A stretch of 64,000 bases of DNA from Bacteroidia bacterium (GCA_023228875.1 JALOAG010000001.1:496001-560000), one strand, 5' to 3'. Numbered from the stretch's first letter, positions 36,101 through 45,166 are shown. Program-made: numbers and translations. The notes: generated by a model from the letters alone, not told the origin.

Positions 36101-36672
36101 ATCCATATCACATAAGGTAATTGTGCAAGGCTGAAGACTTGCTCTCTCTTTATATTGATTGTATAAATACCAAAACTCACTTCTGTAATGATGGCGCCTG
36201 CAATCTCATGTTTGAGATGTTCTGTACACTGTTTAATATTAGAATTCTTGTAGAATGAGACGAAGAAATTCGCACGTTCCGAAGTAAATTGATTAATGCC
36301 GTTTCTTAATTTTAAATCAGGTGTTTGGATAAAGAAGCTTCTAACAAATTCTAGATTTCTTATCTGAGCATAGTTATCCAAAGGAACTGTTATAGAATAT
36401 GCATTGTTTTTGATGTAATCTCCTAATACAATACCCAATGTTGTTAATCTATGTCTTTGTGCTTTATTGGGTATTTCATAAAATTGGAGAAACCCATATA
36501 CGGTATTGCTATTTGTGGCAGATTGTAATTCAAGTTGAGGAACAATTCCTCTGTTTTCTATTGGAGTAAAAGTGCTGTTTTTGAAAAATACATTATAATT
36601 CTTTATTTGGGCATTCAAAGGAATTTGAATAGCCATCATCATCACAATGATTAATGACATTGTTCTCTTCAT
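33157..36672 (-). CDS. Secreted S8 subtilisin-like peptidase with type IX sorting domain
   Basis: A 1171-residue exported protease. After a signal peptide (IPLNAQ) and a propeptide-like region, the catalytic triad appears as Asp in GVAIGIFDG, His in DHATEVAGLFAGTG, and Ser in SGTSFSSPNAAG (about residues 235-435). Ig/fibronectin-like domains and a PKD-type segment follow (about 630-1030). The C-terminal 75 residues (IYPNPVESQFHI to KLLKQ) are a type A T9SS sorting signal, so it is exported by the type IX system and probably attached to or released from the cell surface. The longer start at 36684 falls inside the -7 element, so the ATG at 36672 is used. Confidence 0.9.
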   Translation of the reverse strand: MKRTMSLIIVMMMAIQIPLNAQIKNYNVFFKNSTFTPIENRGIVPQLELQSATNSNTVYGFLQFYEIPNKAQRHRLTTLGIVLGDYIKNNAYSITVPLDNYAQIRNLEFVRSFFIQTPDLKLRNGINQFTSERANFFVSFYKNSNIKQCTEHLKHEIAGAIITEVSFGIYTINIKREQVFSLAQLPYVIWIEEKNMEAKPLDIPSLSLHRTNILKSQLTGQRGLSGNGVAIGIFDGLVFNHIDFAYRLHIVKGSTILDHATEVAGLFAGTGNRNPYAMGNANKADIYSWEIQASVIGDIDSGASTFNMVVANHSYFIGNDMTCTNRGDYDIVSYYFDTLAVMHPSLLQTFASGNHRANNCIAGGYRTVFEGLQSSKNGLTVGSVDAIDGNSTNHSYGPTLDGRIKPDVVDRGVSIYSSATSNNYASASGTSFSSPNAAGAATLLYEHYRNLNSNKDPDSHTIKAILLNTAKDLGNTGPDFIYGFGRIDAYKAAKVIENNQYLIDSVAHQDSCVDTLVTISALSKTKEIKFLLAWAEEPTPLATNFALINDLDIFIIDPNLDTIRPLVPDYTNPAVSATQKIDTLNNNEQVVVSNVVAGDYKVVVLGTTIPSGKIPFSLTWIETEPYLELTYPFGGEKWLPPKDAASAQIIAWDGFDLSGTISLEFSDDSGSTWSTLVSGLPNTTRYYTWNSASPTLTTRQALIRVSTTGGMSSTNNNVFTIKPNPLNTGVSGITCSGQVYLHWNPTVATDTFKIFQLIGEEMTEIAKTTDTSYLVTGLTNGQTYWFAIAIIDKDSIESIRSWAQSFTPSATPIPASVNTQPTDQTGCRFSSISFTPTFNGTPTINYQWQISSDGGVTWNNIPGATSANLTIYNIDSSLVTNTYRNSFYNACGNLGYTNTVSITVDSIPQKPTIAVNPLTVCKDTVEFSYPHGTVSLNYEWIFEEAETDTMIGLDLDNPTAQWVYPTLPGTKTIYLTVTFPNNGCKNADTTTVNIGCIALPIELLNFNALPRENYVLLQWQTASEMNNHLFTVLKTIDLIQWFEIGKVKGAGNSYITLDYEFKDYTPLQGIQYYRLKQTDWNNNDVFSQIATVIFHSQNKQISIYPNPVESQFHINSPNTIQRITIKDFTGKTIQVIEQNRTQVSMQEFATGIYCIEVEDEAGVHRFKLLKQ

Positions 36673-36681
36673 AATGTATTG

Positions 36682-36689
36682 CAAAAATA
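36682..36689 (-). promoter_or_regulatory. -7 promoter element, TATTTTTG, for the subtilase gene
   Basis: Exact TAnnTTTG match. It overlaps the longer TTG start and leaves only nine bases before the chosen ATG. Confidence 0.6.
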
Positions 36690-36756
36690 TACAGATTGGT
36701 ATATGTAATCGAAATATTTAATTTAATACATCAGTCTAGCAAAGAAGCTAGTGAAG

Positions 36757-38349
36757 TCAGCCATCCTTAAATTCAGAAGTAAAATGAAACTGAATGTCGG
36801 GATTGGTTTCAATAGCAGTATTTAATACCCAAGCGGTATCAGCCAAGAAAACTAAGTTGTGATCTTTGTCTGAAACAATATTTTTTGCTTTAAACTTAAT
36901 AAACTCGTTTATTTTACTTTTATCTCCTGTAATCCAACAAGCTTTGTAGAAAGAACGTGCTTCAAAACGACACTTTGCACCGTATTCATGTTCTAATCTG
37001 TATAAAATGACTTCAAATTGTAATTCGCCCACTGTGCCTATAAATTTTCTGTTACCTGGTTCTTGTCTAAACAACTGTGCAACACCTTCATCCGTGAGTT
37101 GTTCAATACCTTTTTCGAGTTGTTTGGATTTCATAGGATCAAGGTTAATTAGTTCTTTGAAAATCTCAGGCGAAAAACTCGGTATTCCTTTGTAAATCAT
37201 TTTCTCGCCTTCAGTGATAGTGTCTCCAATCTTAAAATTCCCGGTATCATATAAGCCAACAACATCTCCCGGGAATGCACTTTCAACCAAACTCTTACTT
37301 TCCGCCATAAAAGTTACGGGATTAGAAAATTTCATTTCCTTGTCTAATCTTACATGATAATAGAAAGTGTTCCTGTCAAACTTGCCTGAAACAATACGGA
37401 GGAATGCAATTCTGTCTCTGTGTCTGGGATCTATGTTTGCATGAATTTTAAAAACAAAACCGCTTAATTTAGGCTCATTAGGGCTTACTAGTCTTAAAGA
37501 GGTTTCGCGTGGTTTAGGTCTGGGTGCAATTTCAATAAATTTATCAAGCATTTCTTGGATACCAAAACTGTTCAATGCTGAACCAAAAAACACCGGAGCA
37601 AGTTTACCGGATAAATATGCTGCGATATCAAATTCACCATAGATGCCTTCAATGAGTTCATTGTCTTCTCTTAGTTTTTCAGCTTCCTTAGCTCCAATCA
37701 AATTGTCTAGTTCTGAAGAATAAAGGTCGTTGAGTACAGCCACTTCTTTGCCGATTTTTGTTTTTGCTGTTTCAGTAAATCTAAAACTGCCGTCATATAA
37801 TTTATATACACCTTTAAAGGTTGCTCCTATTCCAATAGGCCAGCTAAGCGGACGAACTTTAATTGAAAGTTTTTGTTCTAATTCATCTAATAGTTCATAA
37901 GGGTCTCGACCTTCGCGGTCTAACTTGTTGATAAAAACAATTACAGGAGTGTCTCTCATACGACATACTTCCATAAGTTTCTCCGTTTGTTCTTCAACCC
38001 CTTTAACGCAGTCAATAACAAGAATGACACTATCTACCGCAGTAAGTGTTCTAAATGTATCCTCAGCAAAATCCTTGTGACCGGGTGTGTCCAAAATATT
38101 AATGAGTTTGTTCTTGTAATTGAAAGTCATAACCGAGGTTGCAACACTAATCCCTCTTTGCTTTTCAATCTCCATAAAATCGGATGTGGCAGTTTTTTTA
38201 ATTTTATTTGACTTAACAGCACCGGCAGTTTGAATGGCACCACCAAATAAAAGTAGTTTTTCAGTCAGTGTTGTTTTTCCGGCATCCGGGTGACTTATGA
38301 TGGCAAATGTCTTACGCTTGTCTATTTCTTTCTCGATTATAGTAGTCAT
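36757..38349 (-). CDS. prfC: Peptide chain release factor 3
   Basis: A 530-residue translational GTPase that recycles RF1/RF2 from the ribosome. G-motifs are SHPDAGKTTLTEKLL (G1), DTPGHKDF (G3) and FINKLDRE (G4). The remaining domains II and III match RF3 in length (E. coli 529). The start ATG shares ATGA with the stop of the small upstream gene, so the two are coupled. Confidence 0.96.
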   Translation of the reverse strand: MTTIIEKEIDKRKTFAIISHPDAGKTTLTEKLLLFGGAIQTAGAVKSNKIKKTATSDFMEIEKQRGISVATSVMTFNYKNKLINILDTPGHKDFAEDTFRTLTAVDSVILVIDCVKGVEEQTEKLMEVCRMRDTPVIVFINKLDREGRDPYELLDELEQKLSIKVRPLSWPIGIGATFKGVYKLYDGSFRFTETAKTKIGKEVAVLNDLYSSELDNLIGAKEAEKLREDNELIEGIYGEFDIAAYLSGKLAPVFFGSALNSFGIQEMLDKFIEIAPRPKPRETSLRLVSPNEPKLSGFVFKIHANIDPRHRDRIAFLRIVSGKFDRNTFYYHVRLDKEMKFSNPVTFMAESKSLVESAFPGDVVGLYDTGNFKIGDTITEGEKMIYKGIPSFSPEIFKELINLDPMKSKQLEKGIEQLTDEGVAQLFRQEPGNRKFIGTVGELQFEVILYRLEHEYGAKCRFEARSFYKACWITGDKSKINEFIKFKAKNIVSDKDHNLVFLADTAWVLNTAIETNPDIQFHFTSEFKDG

Positions 38350-38576
38350 CTTTGTTTTTTATTTTTTCTTTTTAGTACAACTAAGTATAATGCCAACGCA
38401 CTCAAGAATCCGATTGTAGCAAAAAGTAAAATCCTGGGTTTGTGTGTAGGTTGTATGACACTAAGCGAATCTTGTTGTGCAAATTGCAGTGAGTTAGGTT
38501 CAAAAGACCATTGCAACACAAGTGCTATAGATAATGTCAATACGATAATTAGTATATGAAATTGAGGAGTTTTCAT
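38346..38576 (-). CDS. Small two-helix membrane protein coupled to prfC
   Basis: A 76-residue protein not recognised as a family member. It has two hydrophobic helices (about 7-23 and 48-67) and a basic C-terminus (KRKNKKQR), giving a predicted hairpin in the inner membrane. The TGA stop overlaps the prfC start (ATGA) and a good promoter precedes it, so it is translated and leads the prfC transcript. Confidence 0.65.
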   Translation of the reverse strand: MKTPQFHILIIVLTLSIALVLQWSFEPNSLQFAQQDSLSVIQPTHKPRILLFATIGFLSALALYLVVLKRKNKKQR

Positions 38577-38584
38577 TGGGTTGG

Positions 38585-38592
38585 CAAATGTA
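38585..38592 (-). promoter_or_regulatory. -7 promoter element, TACATTTG, for the small gene-prfC operon
   Basis: Exact TAnnTTTG match, eight bases before the ATG at 38576. Confidence 0.55.
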
Positions 38593-38622
38593 TAACGAAA
38601 TTAAATTGCAGTTCTTGATTTT

Positions 38623-38709
38623 ATGAAGAGTAAGAAAGGTCGAAAGAAACATAATCGTAAAAAAAAGTTTAACTATGCTTTTATTATGTCTGTTCTTGCA
38701 AATCGTTGA
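38623..38709 (+). CDS. Possible 28-residue basic peptide
   Basis: ATG at 38623 opens a frame of 28 codons ending in TGA. The first 15 residues are MKSKKGRKKHNRKKK, ten of them Lys or Arg, followed by a short hydrophobic tail (FNYAFIMSVLANR). It lies between divergent promoters, upstream of the caa3 subunit II gene. It resembles no family that I know. AT-rich DNA yields lysine-rich frames by chance, so this is only a candidate. Confidence 0.2.
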   Translation: MKSKKGRKKHNRKKKFNYAFIMSVLANR

Positions 38710-38748
38710 TACTAACAGATGTTAGGTTGGTTTTATTTTTGGAAAAAG

Positions 38749-38778
38749 TTTGCGTAAATAAAAATAAGGATAAATTTG
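38749..38778 (+). promoter_or_regulatory. Promoter of the caa3 oxidase operon
   Basis: TTTG (38749-38752), an 18-base spacer and TAAATTTG (38771-38778), close to the phylum consensus. It places the transcription start near 38784 and rules out the longer start at 38706. Confidence 0.75.
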
Positions 38779-38816
38779 CGCACGAAAATCACATTATAAA
38801 AGTCAATAATAGCGAA

Positions 38817-40319
38817 ATGAATTCTACTTTAAAAAAGACCATATTCAAGGCATTAGTTGCTGTTGTATTTTTGTCAATTGCTTATTTTGCAAAACCAGTT
38901 TTTTCTCATCAAATCCTGCCATTTGAAACGCATCAAGCATCATGGTTTGGAGTTGGAGGAGGAGAATATACTCCTTATGAAGCTGTAACTCCATACGATA
39001 CGGTTAGAACTCAGGTTTTATGGATGATTTTTATTGCCTTTGTTTTATTAATTGTTGTTATTGCATTTGTTTTTGATATCGCACATTTCACATATAAAAT
39101 AACAGGCAAGAAGGTTGCAGATATTAATAAGGTAAGTGCATGGATTTGTATCATTATCTTGGTTGTTGGGGTTTATTTTGCATTCTGGGAACTATTTGCT
39201 CAGGGTAAATATGCCAAAGTAGGCAATCCAAGTGCTGCACATGGTGTTGCATTAGATAACATGTTCATGTTTACTTTTGTATTAACCTTCGCAGTTTTTA
39301 TTCTTACTGAGATTTTATTGTTTGTTTTTCCATTCTTGTATAGGACTAAAGAAGGCAGAAAAGCATACTACTATCCTGAAAACAATAAACTTGAAATCTT
39401 CTGGACTGCTGTTCCTTTCATAATATTGGTTATAATGGCATTTAGAGGAAATGCAGCATGGAAAGAAATTACCTATAACCCCGAAGCTAAAAATGCTGAT
39501 GAAATAGAAGTTTTTGCATATCAGTTTGGTTGGTCTGCACGCTACCCAGGTCAAGATGGAAAGTTTGGCGCAGCAAGTTTTAATTATATCTCAGGTACTA
39601 ACCCTTTAGGTTTAGCAGTAAAATCAGAGGTTGCGAAGTTTACGGAAGAGTTAAAGAAGGATACAGCTGATTGTAATAAAAAGATTGCGAATGTTTCTGT
39701 TTATTTATCTGAACTTAATAGCCAATTAATTGAATATCAAAATAAAGCAGACTTTAAGGGAGTAAAAGACACAGAAAAAGAAATAGAAAATGTGAAGTGT
39801 GGTAAATATGTTGATGAGTTAAAATTAACGTTACGCAGAAGAACAAAACAATTAGAGAGAATGGCTTTGTTAGAATCTGATAAGGACCAATACGCTAAAA
39901 CATTTAATGGAGATGCAAACGATGATTTGGTGGTGAAAGAAATTGTTATTCAAAAAGGGAAGGCTGTAAGATTCAAATTCCGTTCTAGAGATGTTATTCA
40001 TTCAGCATTTGCTCCGGATTTTAGACTACAAATGAATACTGTACCAGGTATGAGTACATATTTTGTTTTTGTTCCAACTAAAACCACCGCAGAAGCCAGA
40101 GCAGAAAAAGGCGATGAAGAATTCAATTATTATATTTATTGTAACAAGGTCTGTGGTCAAGCACATTTTAATATGAAGATTAAAATTACTGTTGTTGAAA
40201 CAGAAGCAGAATATAAAGAGTGGATAGGTAAACAAAAACCTTCTTTTGCAGAAACTCAAATAACTAATTCTGCGAGCATGATTGCAGTTACCGATTCTCA
40301 CAAAGCAAATAATCTTTAA
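38817..40319 (+). CDS. Cytochrome c oxidase subunit II (caa3 type)
   Basis: A 500-residue inner-membrane subunit with a signal-like N-terminus, four hydrophobic segments (about 66-90, 107-127, 150-173, 195-210) and a periplasmic CuA domain. CuA ligands are His395 (DVIHSAF), Cys442, Cys446, His450 and Met453 (YCNKVCGQAHFNM). Between the first beta strands (to about 265) and the CuA core (from about 370) lies a charged, heptad-like insertion of roughly 90 residues. It is far longer than usual Bacteroidota subunit II proteins in this place. No cytochrome c domain is fused. The ATG at 38817 is chosen on the basis of the promoter. Subunit I follows after 29 bases. Confidence 0.92.
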   Translation: MNSTLKKTIFKALVAVVFLSIAYFAKPVFSHQILPFETHQASWFGVGGGEYTPYEAVTPYDTVRTQVLWMIFIAFVLLIVVIAFVFDIAHFTYKITGKKVADINKVSAWICIIILVVGVYFAFWELFAQGKYAKVGNPSAAHGVALDNMFMFTFVLTFAVFILTEILLFVFPFLYRTKEGRKAYYYPENNKLEIFWTAVPFIILVIMAFRGNAAWKEITYNPEAKNADEIEVFAYQFGWSARYPGQDGKFGAASFNYISGTNPLGLAVKSEVAKFTEELKKDTADCNKKIANVSVYLSELNSQLIEYQNKADFKGVKDTEKEIENVKCGKYVDELKLTLRRRTKQLERMALLESDKDQYAKTFNGDANDDLVVKEIVIQKGKAVRFKFRSRDVIHSAFAPDFRLQMNTVPGMSTYFVFVPTKTTAEARAEKGDEEFNYYIYCNKVCGQAHFNMKIKITVVETEAEYKEWIGKQKPSFAETQITNSASMIAVTDSHKANNL

Positions 40320-40348
40320 TTTATCATAATTATAAATACTTAAGTATA

Positions 40349-42262
40349 ATGAGTCATACAGCACATATAGAAACAGAAGGTCATAGCCACCATGAACATG
40401 GCAAACAGAGCTTTATAAGCAAGTATATTTTTAGTTTGGATCACAAAATGATTTCACGTCAATATCTAATCACAGGTATGATTATGGGATGTATTGGTGG
40501 TTTTATGTCTGTCTTGTTCAGATTACAATTAGCTTGGCCAGGACACTCGTTTACCATTGTAGAAATGTTGCTTGGTAAGTGGGGTAAAGGCGGAGTTATT
40601 GACCCGAACTTCTTCCTAGCATTAGTTACTATTCATGGTACAATCATGGTGTTCTTTGTACTTACCGGTGGGTTAAGCGGCACCTATAGTAATCTGTTAA
40701 TTCCGTTACAAATTGGAGCTAGAGATATGGCATCTCCATTTTTAAATATGCTTGGCGTTTGGTTCTTTATCGCTTCTGCAATAGTATTGGTTTGTTCATT
40801 TTTTGTTGAAACTGGTCCTGCCGGTGGTGGATGGACTGTTTATCCTCCTTTGTCAGCACTAGACAAAGCAATTCCTGGTTCGGGTATGGGAATGACTTTG
40901 TGGTTGTTTTCAATTGTCTTGTTTATAATTTCATCTTTATTAGGTGGCATTAATTATATTTCAACTATTCTAAACATGAGAACTAAAGGTATGTCCATGA
41001 ATCGTATGCCTTTAACAGTTTGGAGTTTCTTTTTTGCTGCTATTGTAGGATTGCTTTCTTTCCCTGTATTGTTAGGTGCAGGATTATTTTTAATTTTTGA
41101 TAGAATGTTAGGAACCTCATTCTATTTGTCGGATATTTATCTTAATGGTGTTGGAGCTTTAGATAATGTTGGAGGTAGCCCTATCTTATATCAACATTTA
41201 TTTTGGTTTTTAGGACATCCAGAGGTTTATATTATTATTCTACCTGCTTTTGGGATTGTATCAGAAATTATATCAAACAATGCACGTAAACCTATATTTG
41301 GATATACTGCAATGATTATTTCCATGTTTAGTATTTCTTTCTTGTCTTTCCTTGTATGGGGACACCACATGTTTGTTACAGGTATGAATCCGTTTTTAGG
41401 TACTATTTTTATGGCTATTAGCTTGATTATCGCTGTGCCATCATCCGTAAAGACATTTAATTATCTTACGACATTGTGGAAAGGTAATATAAGATTTACA
41501 CCAGGTATGTTATTCTCAATTGGCATGGTTTCATTATTTATTTCCGGAGGTGTTACAGGGATGTTCTTAGGAAATGCTGCTGTAGATATTACACTGCACG
41601 ATACTTATTTTGTAATTGGACATTTCCACCTTGTAATGGGTGCGGCTGCAATATTTGCGATGTTTGGTGGAGTCTATCATTGGTTTCCAAAAATGTTTGG
41701 ACGTATGATGAATAACACATTGGGACATTTTCATTTTTGGCTTACCTTCATAGGCGCTTATGTAGTATTTTACCCTATGCACTTTTTAGGTGTTGCCGGA
41801 GTGCCTCGTAGATATTATGAGTTCACATTAATCCCTGAATTCGGGGTTTGGATGGATGTGAATATTGTGATGACACTTGGAGCTATTTTAGGAGTTGGAG
41901 CACAGTTACTTTTCATTTATAACTTTGTTAGAAGTATTTATTGGGGGGAAAAAGCTACTCAGAATCCTTGGAATGCGAATGGACTTGAATGGACAACACC
42001 TGTTGAACATATTCATGGTAATTGGCCAGGTCCACTTCCTGTTGTATATAGAGGTGCTTATGAATATAGTGTACCCGGAAGAGAGTCTGATTTCTGGCCC
42101 CAAAATGAACCTGATGATAGTGATTTAGTTGAAGCTAATTATCAACCTGTTACATCTCACACACCTGATACTGAAACTCCTTCAGTTATTGATGAGACTC
42201 CAACTGCAAACAAAGTATTATTTTCTTCTTTTGCACGCTTGTTCGGTTTGGTTAAAGCATAA
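40349..42262 (+). CDS. Cytochrome c oxidase subunit I
   Basis: A 637-residue catalytic subunit of the terminal oxidase. All A-family motifs are present: HGTIMVFF (low-spin haem ligand), FLGHPEVYIIILP (CuB His with the cross-linked Tyr), WGHHMFVTG (CuB ligands) and GHFHLVMGA (haem ligands). About twelve core helices plus N- and C-terminal extensions; the last 60 residues are hydrophilic. It reduces oxygen and pumps protons. A strong terminator follows, so subunits II and I form one transcript while the III/IV genes are expressed separately after cyoE. Confidence 0.97.
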   Translation: MSHTAHIETEGHSHHEHGKQSFISKYIFSLDHKMISRQYLITGMIMGCIGGFMSVLFRLQLAWPGHSFTIVEMLLGKWGKGGVIDPNFFLALVTIHGTIMVFFVLTGGLSGTYSNLLIPLQIGARDMASPFLNMLGVWFFIASAIVLVCSFFVETGPAGGGWTVYPPLSALDKAIPGSGMGMTLWLFSIVLFIISSLLGGINYISTILNMRTKGMSMNRMPLTVWSFFFAAIVGLLSFPVLLGAGLFLIFDRMLGTSFYLSDIYLNGVGALDNVGGSPILYQHLFWFLGHPEVYIIILPAFGIVSEIISNNARKPIFGYTAMIISMFSISFLSFLVWGHHMFVTGMNPFLGTIFMAISLIIAVPSSVKTFNYLTTLWKGNIRFTPGMLFSIGMVSLFISGGVTGMFLGNAAVDITLHDTYFVIGHFHLVMGAAAIFAMFGGVYHWFPKMFGRMMNNTLGHFHFWLTFIGAYVVFYPMHFLGVAGVPRRYYEFTLIPEFGVWMDVNIVMTLGAILGVGAQLLFIYNFVRSIYWGEKATQNPWNANGLEWTTPVEHIHGNWPGPLPVVYRGAYEYSVPGRESDFWPQNEPDDSDLVEANYQPVTSHTPDTETPSVIDETPTANKVLFSSFARLFGLVKA

Positions 42263-42280
42263 TTATAGAACCCTATTTAG

Positions 42281-42311
42281 AAAGCCTTAGAAGATCTCTA
42301 AGGCTTTTTTT
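42281..42311 (+). terminator. Rho-independent terminator after subunit I
   Basis: AAAGCCTTAGA pairs perfectly with TCTAAGGCTTT around a five-base loop and runs into seven T residues. Confidence 0.92.
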
Positions 42312-42489
42312 ATTTTCAATTTCCCGCATAACGTACGCTTAGCTACACTCTCGTAATATTTTTGATAAGCTGTGTTATTCATGCCGTTGAATATTAAGGT
42401 TTTGCATTTGTATTATTTTTTTTACTAAAACGCTTGTTAAAAGATGAAAATAACTATTATTGCGACCTAATAATTAGTTAACTAACAGT

Positions 42490-45144
42490 ATGAAAAATAA
42501 ATTACAAAAAATCAGCAACAGATTATTCCTGATGTCTGTATTTATGATGCTATGTAATTCGTTGTATTCTCAAATGTCGTATGAAGAATATAAAGCGACT
42601 TACAAACCCAATTACAAAACCATTACTCCTGATATGAAGCTTGTGAAAACAATTAATGATTCAAAGCCTAGTGTAGGAGCAGCAGCAATCGAGATTTTAT
42701 TAGAGAATATTGATAAAAACTCAAGTGATCAGGACTCTAAATTGAAAATTGTTGCAATTTTAACAAGTTGTAAGCGTGACGTGGTTGCGAATATTTTAAA
42801 AGAACTTTCAACCGAGAATGCAATAAAGGCACTAAATATTGTAAAAGATGAATGGGTGAGAGAAGTAATGTGGTTCGTTGATGTAACAACATATCATAAT
42901 TTAGCTTCTAGTTTAGCGGCTATCAAAAATTTCAAAGTCAATGATGGCGCATTCGGGCAAAAATCAGATAAGTGGATGCCTGTTTATGCAGGTCTTGGTT
43001 ATGATCTTTCTATAGGAGGATATCAGGCATTTAATGATTATATAGAAGTTTACAACGCGGGGACAACTAAAAAAGATGGGAAAGGAAATCTTTTGACATT
43101 GTCCACTCCGTTAAATAAAATGAGTAAAACAAATGGTATAGATATATTTGGTGCTTTCTATAAAACAGGCAAAAGAATAATCGAGATTCAATTGCAAAGT
43201 AGAAAAGCAGTTTCTACGGGTGGTGGTACCGACTGGTCTAGGACATACAGCTTTGGTTCAAATGCACTTAATTTGTTAATTTTAAAACCAAGTGCACATA
43301 CATATAAACCTGTCATAACTTATTCAGGCTGGGGTTTTCATGGAGCTTTTGCTAATGTAAGAGGTAAGATTGACGTAGCGAATTCTGAAGGTGTGCCACA
43401 TCAAGGAAAGTTAGGTGGAGGTACTTCTGCCGGATTTAGCTATAACTTAGGGATGTTTATTAACCCAAGTAAAAAATGGCCAGTAATGATTGGTTTACGA
43501 GCTTATGCACAATTTAATTTAATGCTTTATGATGTTAGTTATCTGAATGCCACTAATCCTCAAGCAAGTACTCCAAAGACTGTAAAATCAATGAATAATC
43601 TTTATGGATTACAGTTTCAAGCTATTTATAAGTTCCCTCAAAGAACACCTTCTCATGTATATCCAACATTCCAAGAGGAAATAGTTGCTAAAATGGATAA
43701 GCATATTAACACAGTATATAGTGAGATTAATCCGGTCATTTCACCCGATGGGAAAACTCTTTATTTTATTAGATCTGATCACCCTTTAAATAATGTTGGT
43801 GCTTATTCTTCTCAAGATATTTGGGTAGCTGATATTAGTAATGGAATAGAAAACGCTTCTGCGGAGCATTTAACAGATCCTTTTAATACTCGCACATATA
43901 ATAGTATTGCAGGTGTGAGTCCCGATGAAAATACCATGATGATTAAAGGTTTCTTTAAGAATGGAGAGTATGTTAAAAAAGGATATTCTTTCATCTATAG
44001 AACTATTGACGGTTGGTCTAAACCGGAAGGGATTACTATTAAAGATTATGAAAACATGTCTAAGGGTAACTATGTTGCTGCATATTGGACTCAAGATGGT
44101 AAACATTTAATTTTAGGTTTTTCTGAAAGTTCAACAGATGATAACGAGAAATTATATGTATCTCATTTGCAAAAGGATGGAACATGGTCAAGACCTATTA
44201 ATTTAGGACCCAAAATCAACACTTCAGGAGATGACGTTCACTCTCCGTTTATGGCATCTGATGGAAAAACCCTTTATTTCTCTTCAAACAGAAAAGGAGG
44301 ACTTGGAAGTAATGATATTTGGATTTCAAAGAGATTGGATGATACTTGGACAAATTGGTCTGAGCCGGAGAACTTAGGTGATGGTGTAAATACACCTAAA
44401 TGGGATGCATATTATTCAATTGATGCATCAGGAAAATATGCTTATATGGCAAGTTCTGAAAACTCAGTTGGCTTAACTGATATTGTTAGAATAACACTTA
44501 AAGAGGATGTTCAACCGGATCCTGTTGTATTGATTCGAGGAAAAGTGTTGAATGAAAAAACTAATGAACCCATTGGAGCCACTATTGTTTATAATGGAAT
44601 TGAAGATGGCGTGAATTATGGTGTTGCACGTACGAATCCCAAAACAGGTGAATATAAAGTTGTATTACCTTATGGTAAGAACTACGATATTACAGCAAGC
44701 GCTGCAGGTTTCATTGGTGTTTCGGAAAATTTAGATTTTAGAAAAGTCGGAGACTATCAAGAAATTGAGAAGAACCTTTATCTTGTTCCTATTGAAGTAG
44801 GTGCTACTGTTAGGTTGAATAATATTTTCTTTGAGTTTGGTTCTGCTAATTTACAATCTGAATCATTTACAGAGTTAGATAGAGTAGTGAAGTTCATGCA
44901 GGATAACCAAACTGTAAAAATTGAACTTTCTGGTCATACTGACAATGTTGGAAGCGATGCTTCTAATAATAAATTGTCACAAGATCGTGTGAATTCTGTG
45001 AAAAAATATTTGGTTGACAAAGGTATTAATGAAAGTAGAATGACTGCCAAAGGATATGGAAAAACTAAGCCAGTTGCTACTAATGATACAGAAGAAGGAA
45101 GACAACAAAATCGAAGGGTTGAGTTTAGCATCATAGAGAAATAA
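42490..45144 (+). CDS. PD40 / carboxypeptidase-like / OmpA outer-membrane protein
   Basis: An 884-residue envelope protein. A signal peptide (NSLYSQ) is followed by a long N-terminal region of about 370 residues that I do not recognise. PD40-type propeller blades follow (repeated SPDGKTLYFIRS and SDGKTLYFSSNRKGG, about 400-670), then a carboxypeptidase-regulatory-like domain (IRGKVLNEKTNEPIG, about 680-765) and a C-terminal OmpA domain (about 775-882; GHTDNVG, NRRVEF). It shares the last three domains with the 1129 gene but has a different N-terminus, without TPRs. It lies between two halves of the caa3 locus, with terminators on both sides, so it is its own unit. Confidence 0.85.
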   Translation: MKNKLQKISNRLFLMSVFMMLCNSLYSQMSYEEYKATYKPNYKTITPDMKLVKTINDSKPSVGAAAIEILLENIDKNSSDQDSKLKIVAILTSCKRDVVANILKELSTENAIKALNIVKDEWVREVMWFVDVTTYHNLASSLAAIKNFKVNDGAFGQKSDKWMPVYAGLGYDLSIGGYQAFNDYIEVYNAGTTKKDGKGNLLTLSTPLNKMSKTNGIDIFGAFYKTGKRIIEIQLQSRKAVSTGGGTDWSRTYSFGSNALNLLILKPSAHTYKPVITYSGWGFHGAFANVRGKIDVANSEGVPHQGKLGGGTSAGFSYNLGMFINPSKKWPVMIGLRAYAQFNLMLYDVSYLNATNPQASTPKTVKSMNNLYGLQFQAIYKFPQRTPSHVYPTFQEEIVAKMDKHINTVYSEINPVISPDGKTLYFIRSDHPLNNVGAYSSQDIWVADISNGIENASAEHLTDPFNTRTYNSIAGVSPDENTMMIKGFFKNGEYVKKGYSFIYRTIDGWSKPEGITIKDYENMSKGNYVAAYWTQDGKHLILGFSESSTDDNEKLYVSHLQKDGTWSRPINLGPKINTSGDDVHSPFMASDGKTLYFSSNRKGGLGSNDIWISKRLDDTWTNWSEPENLGDGVNTPKWDAYYSIDASGKYAYMASSENSVGLTDIVRITLKEDVQPDPVVLIRGKVLNEKTNEPIGATIVYNGIEDGVNYGVARTNPKTGEYKVVLPYGKNYDITASAAGFIGVSENLDFRKVGDYQEIEKNLYLVPIEVGATVRLNNIFFEFGSANLQSESFTELDRVVKFMQDNQTVKIELSGHTDNVGSDASNNKLSQDRVNSVKKYLVDKGINESRMTAKGYGKTKPVATNDTEEGRQQNRRVEFSIIEK

Positions 45145-45166
45145 CATATCAAAAATAGAATTTTTG

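Noticed and set aside
33157..36684. Subtilase start at TTG 36684
   Set aside because: The codon lies inside the -7 promoter element; the ATG at 36672 gives a normal signal peptide.
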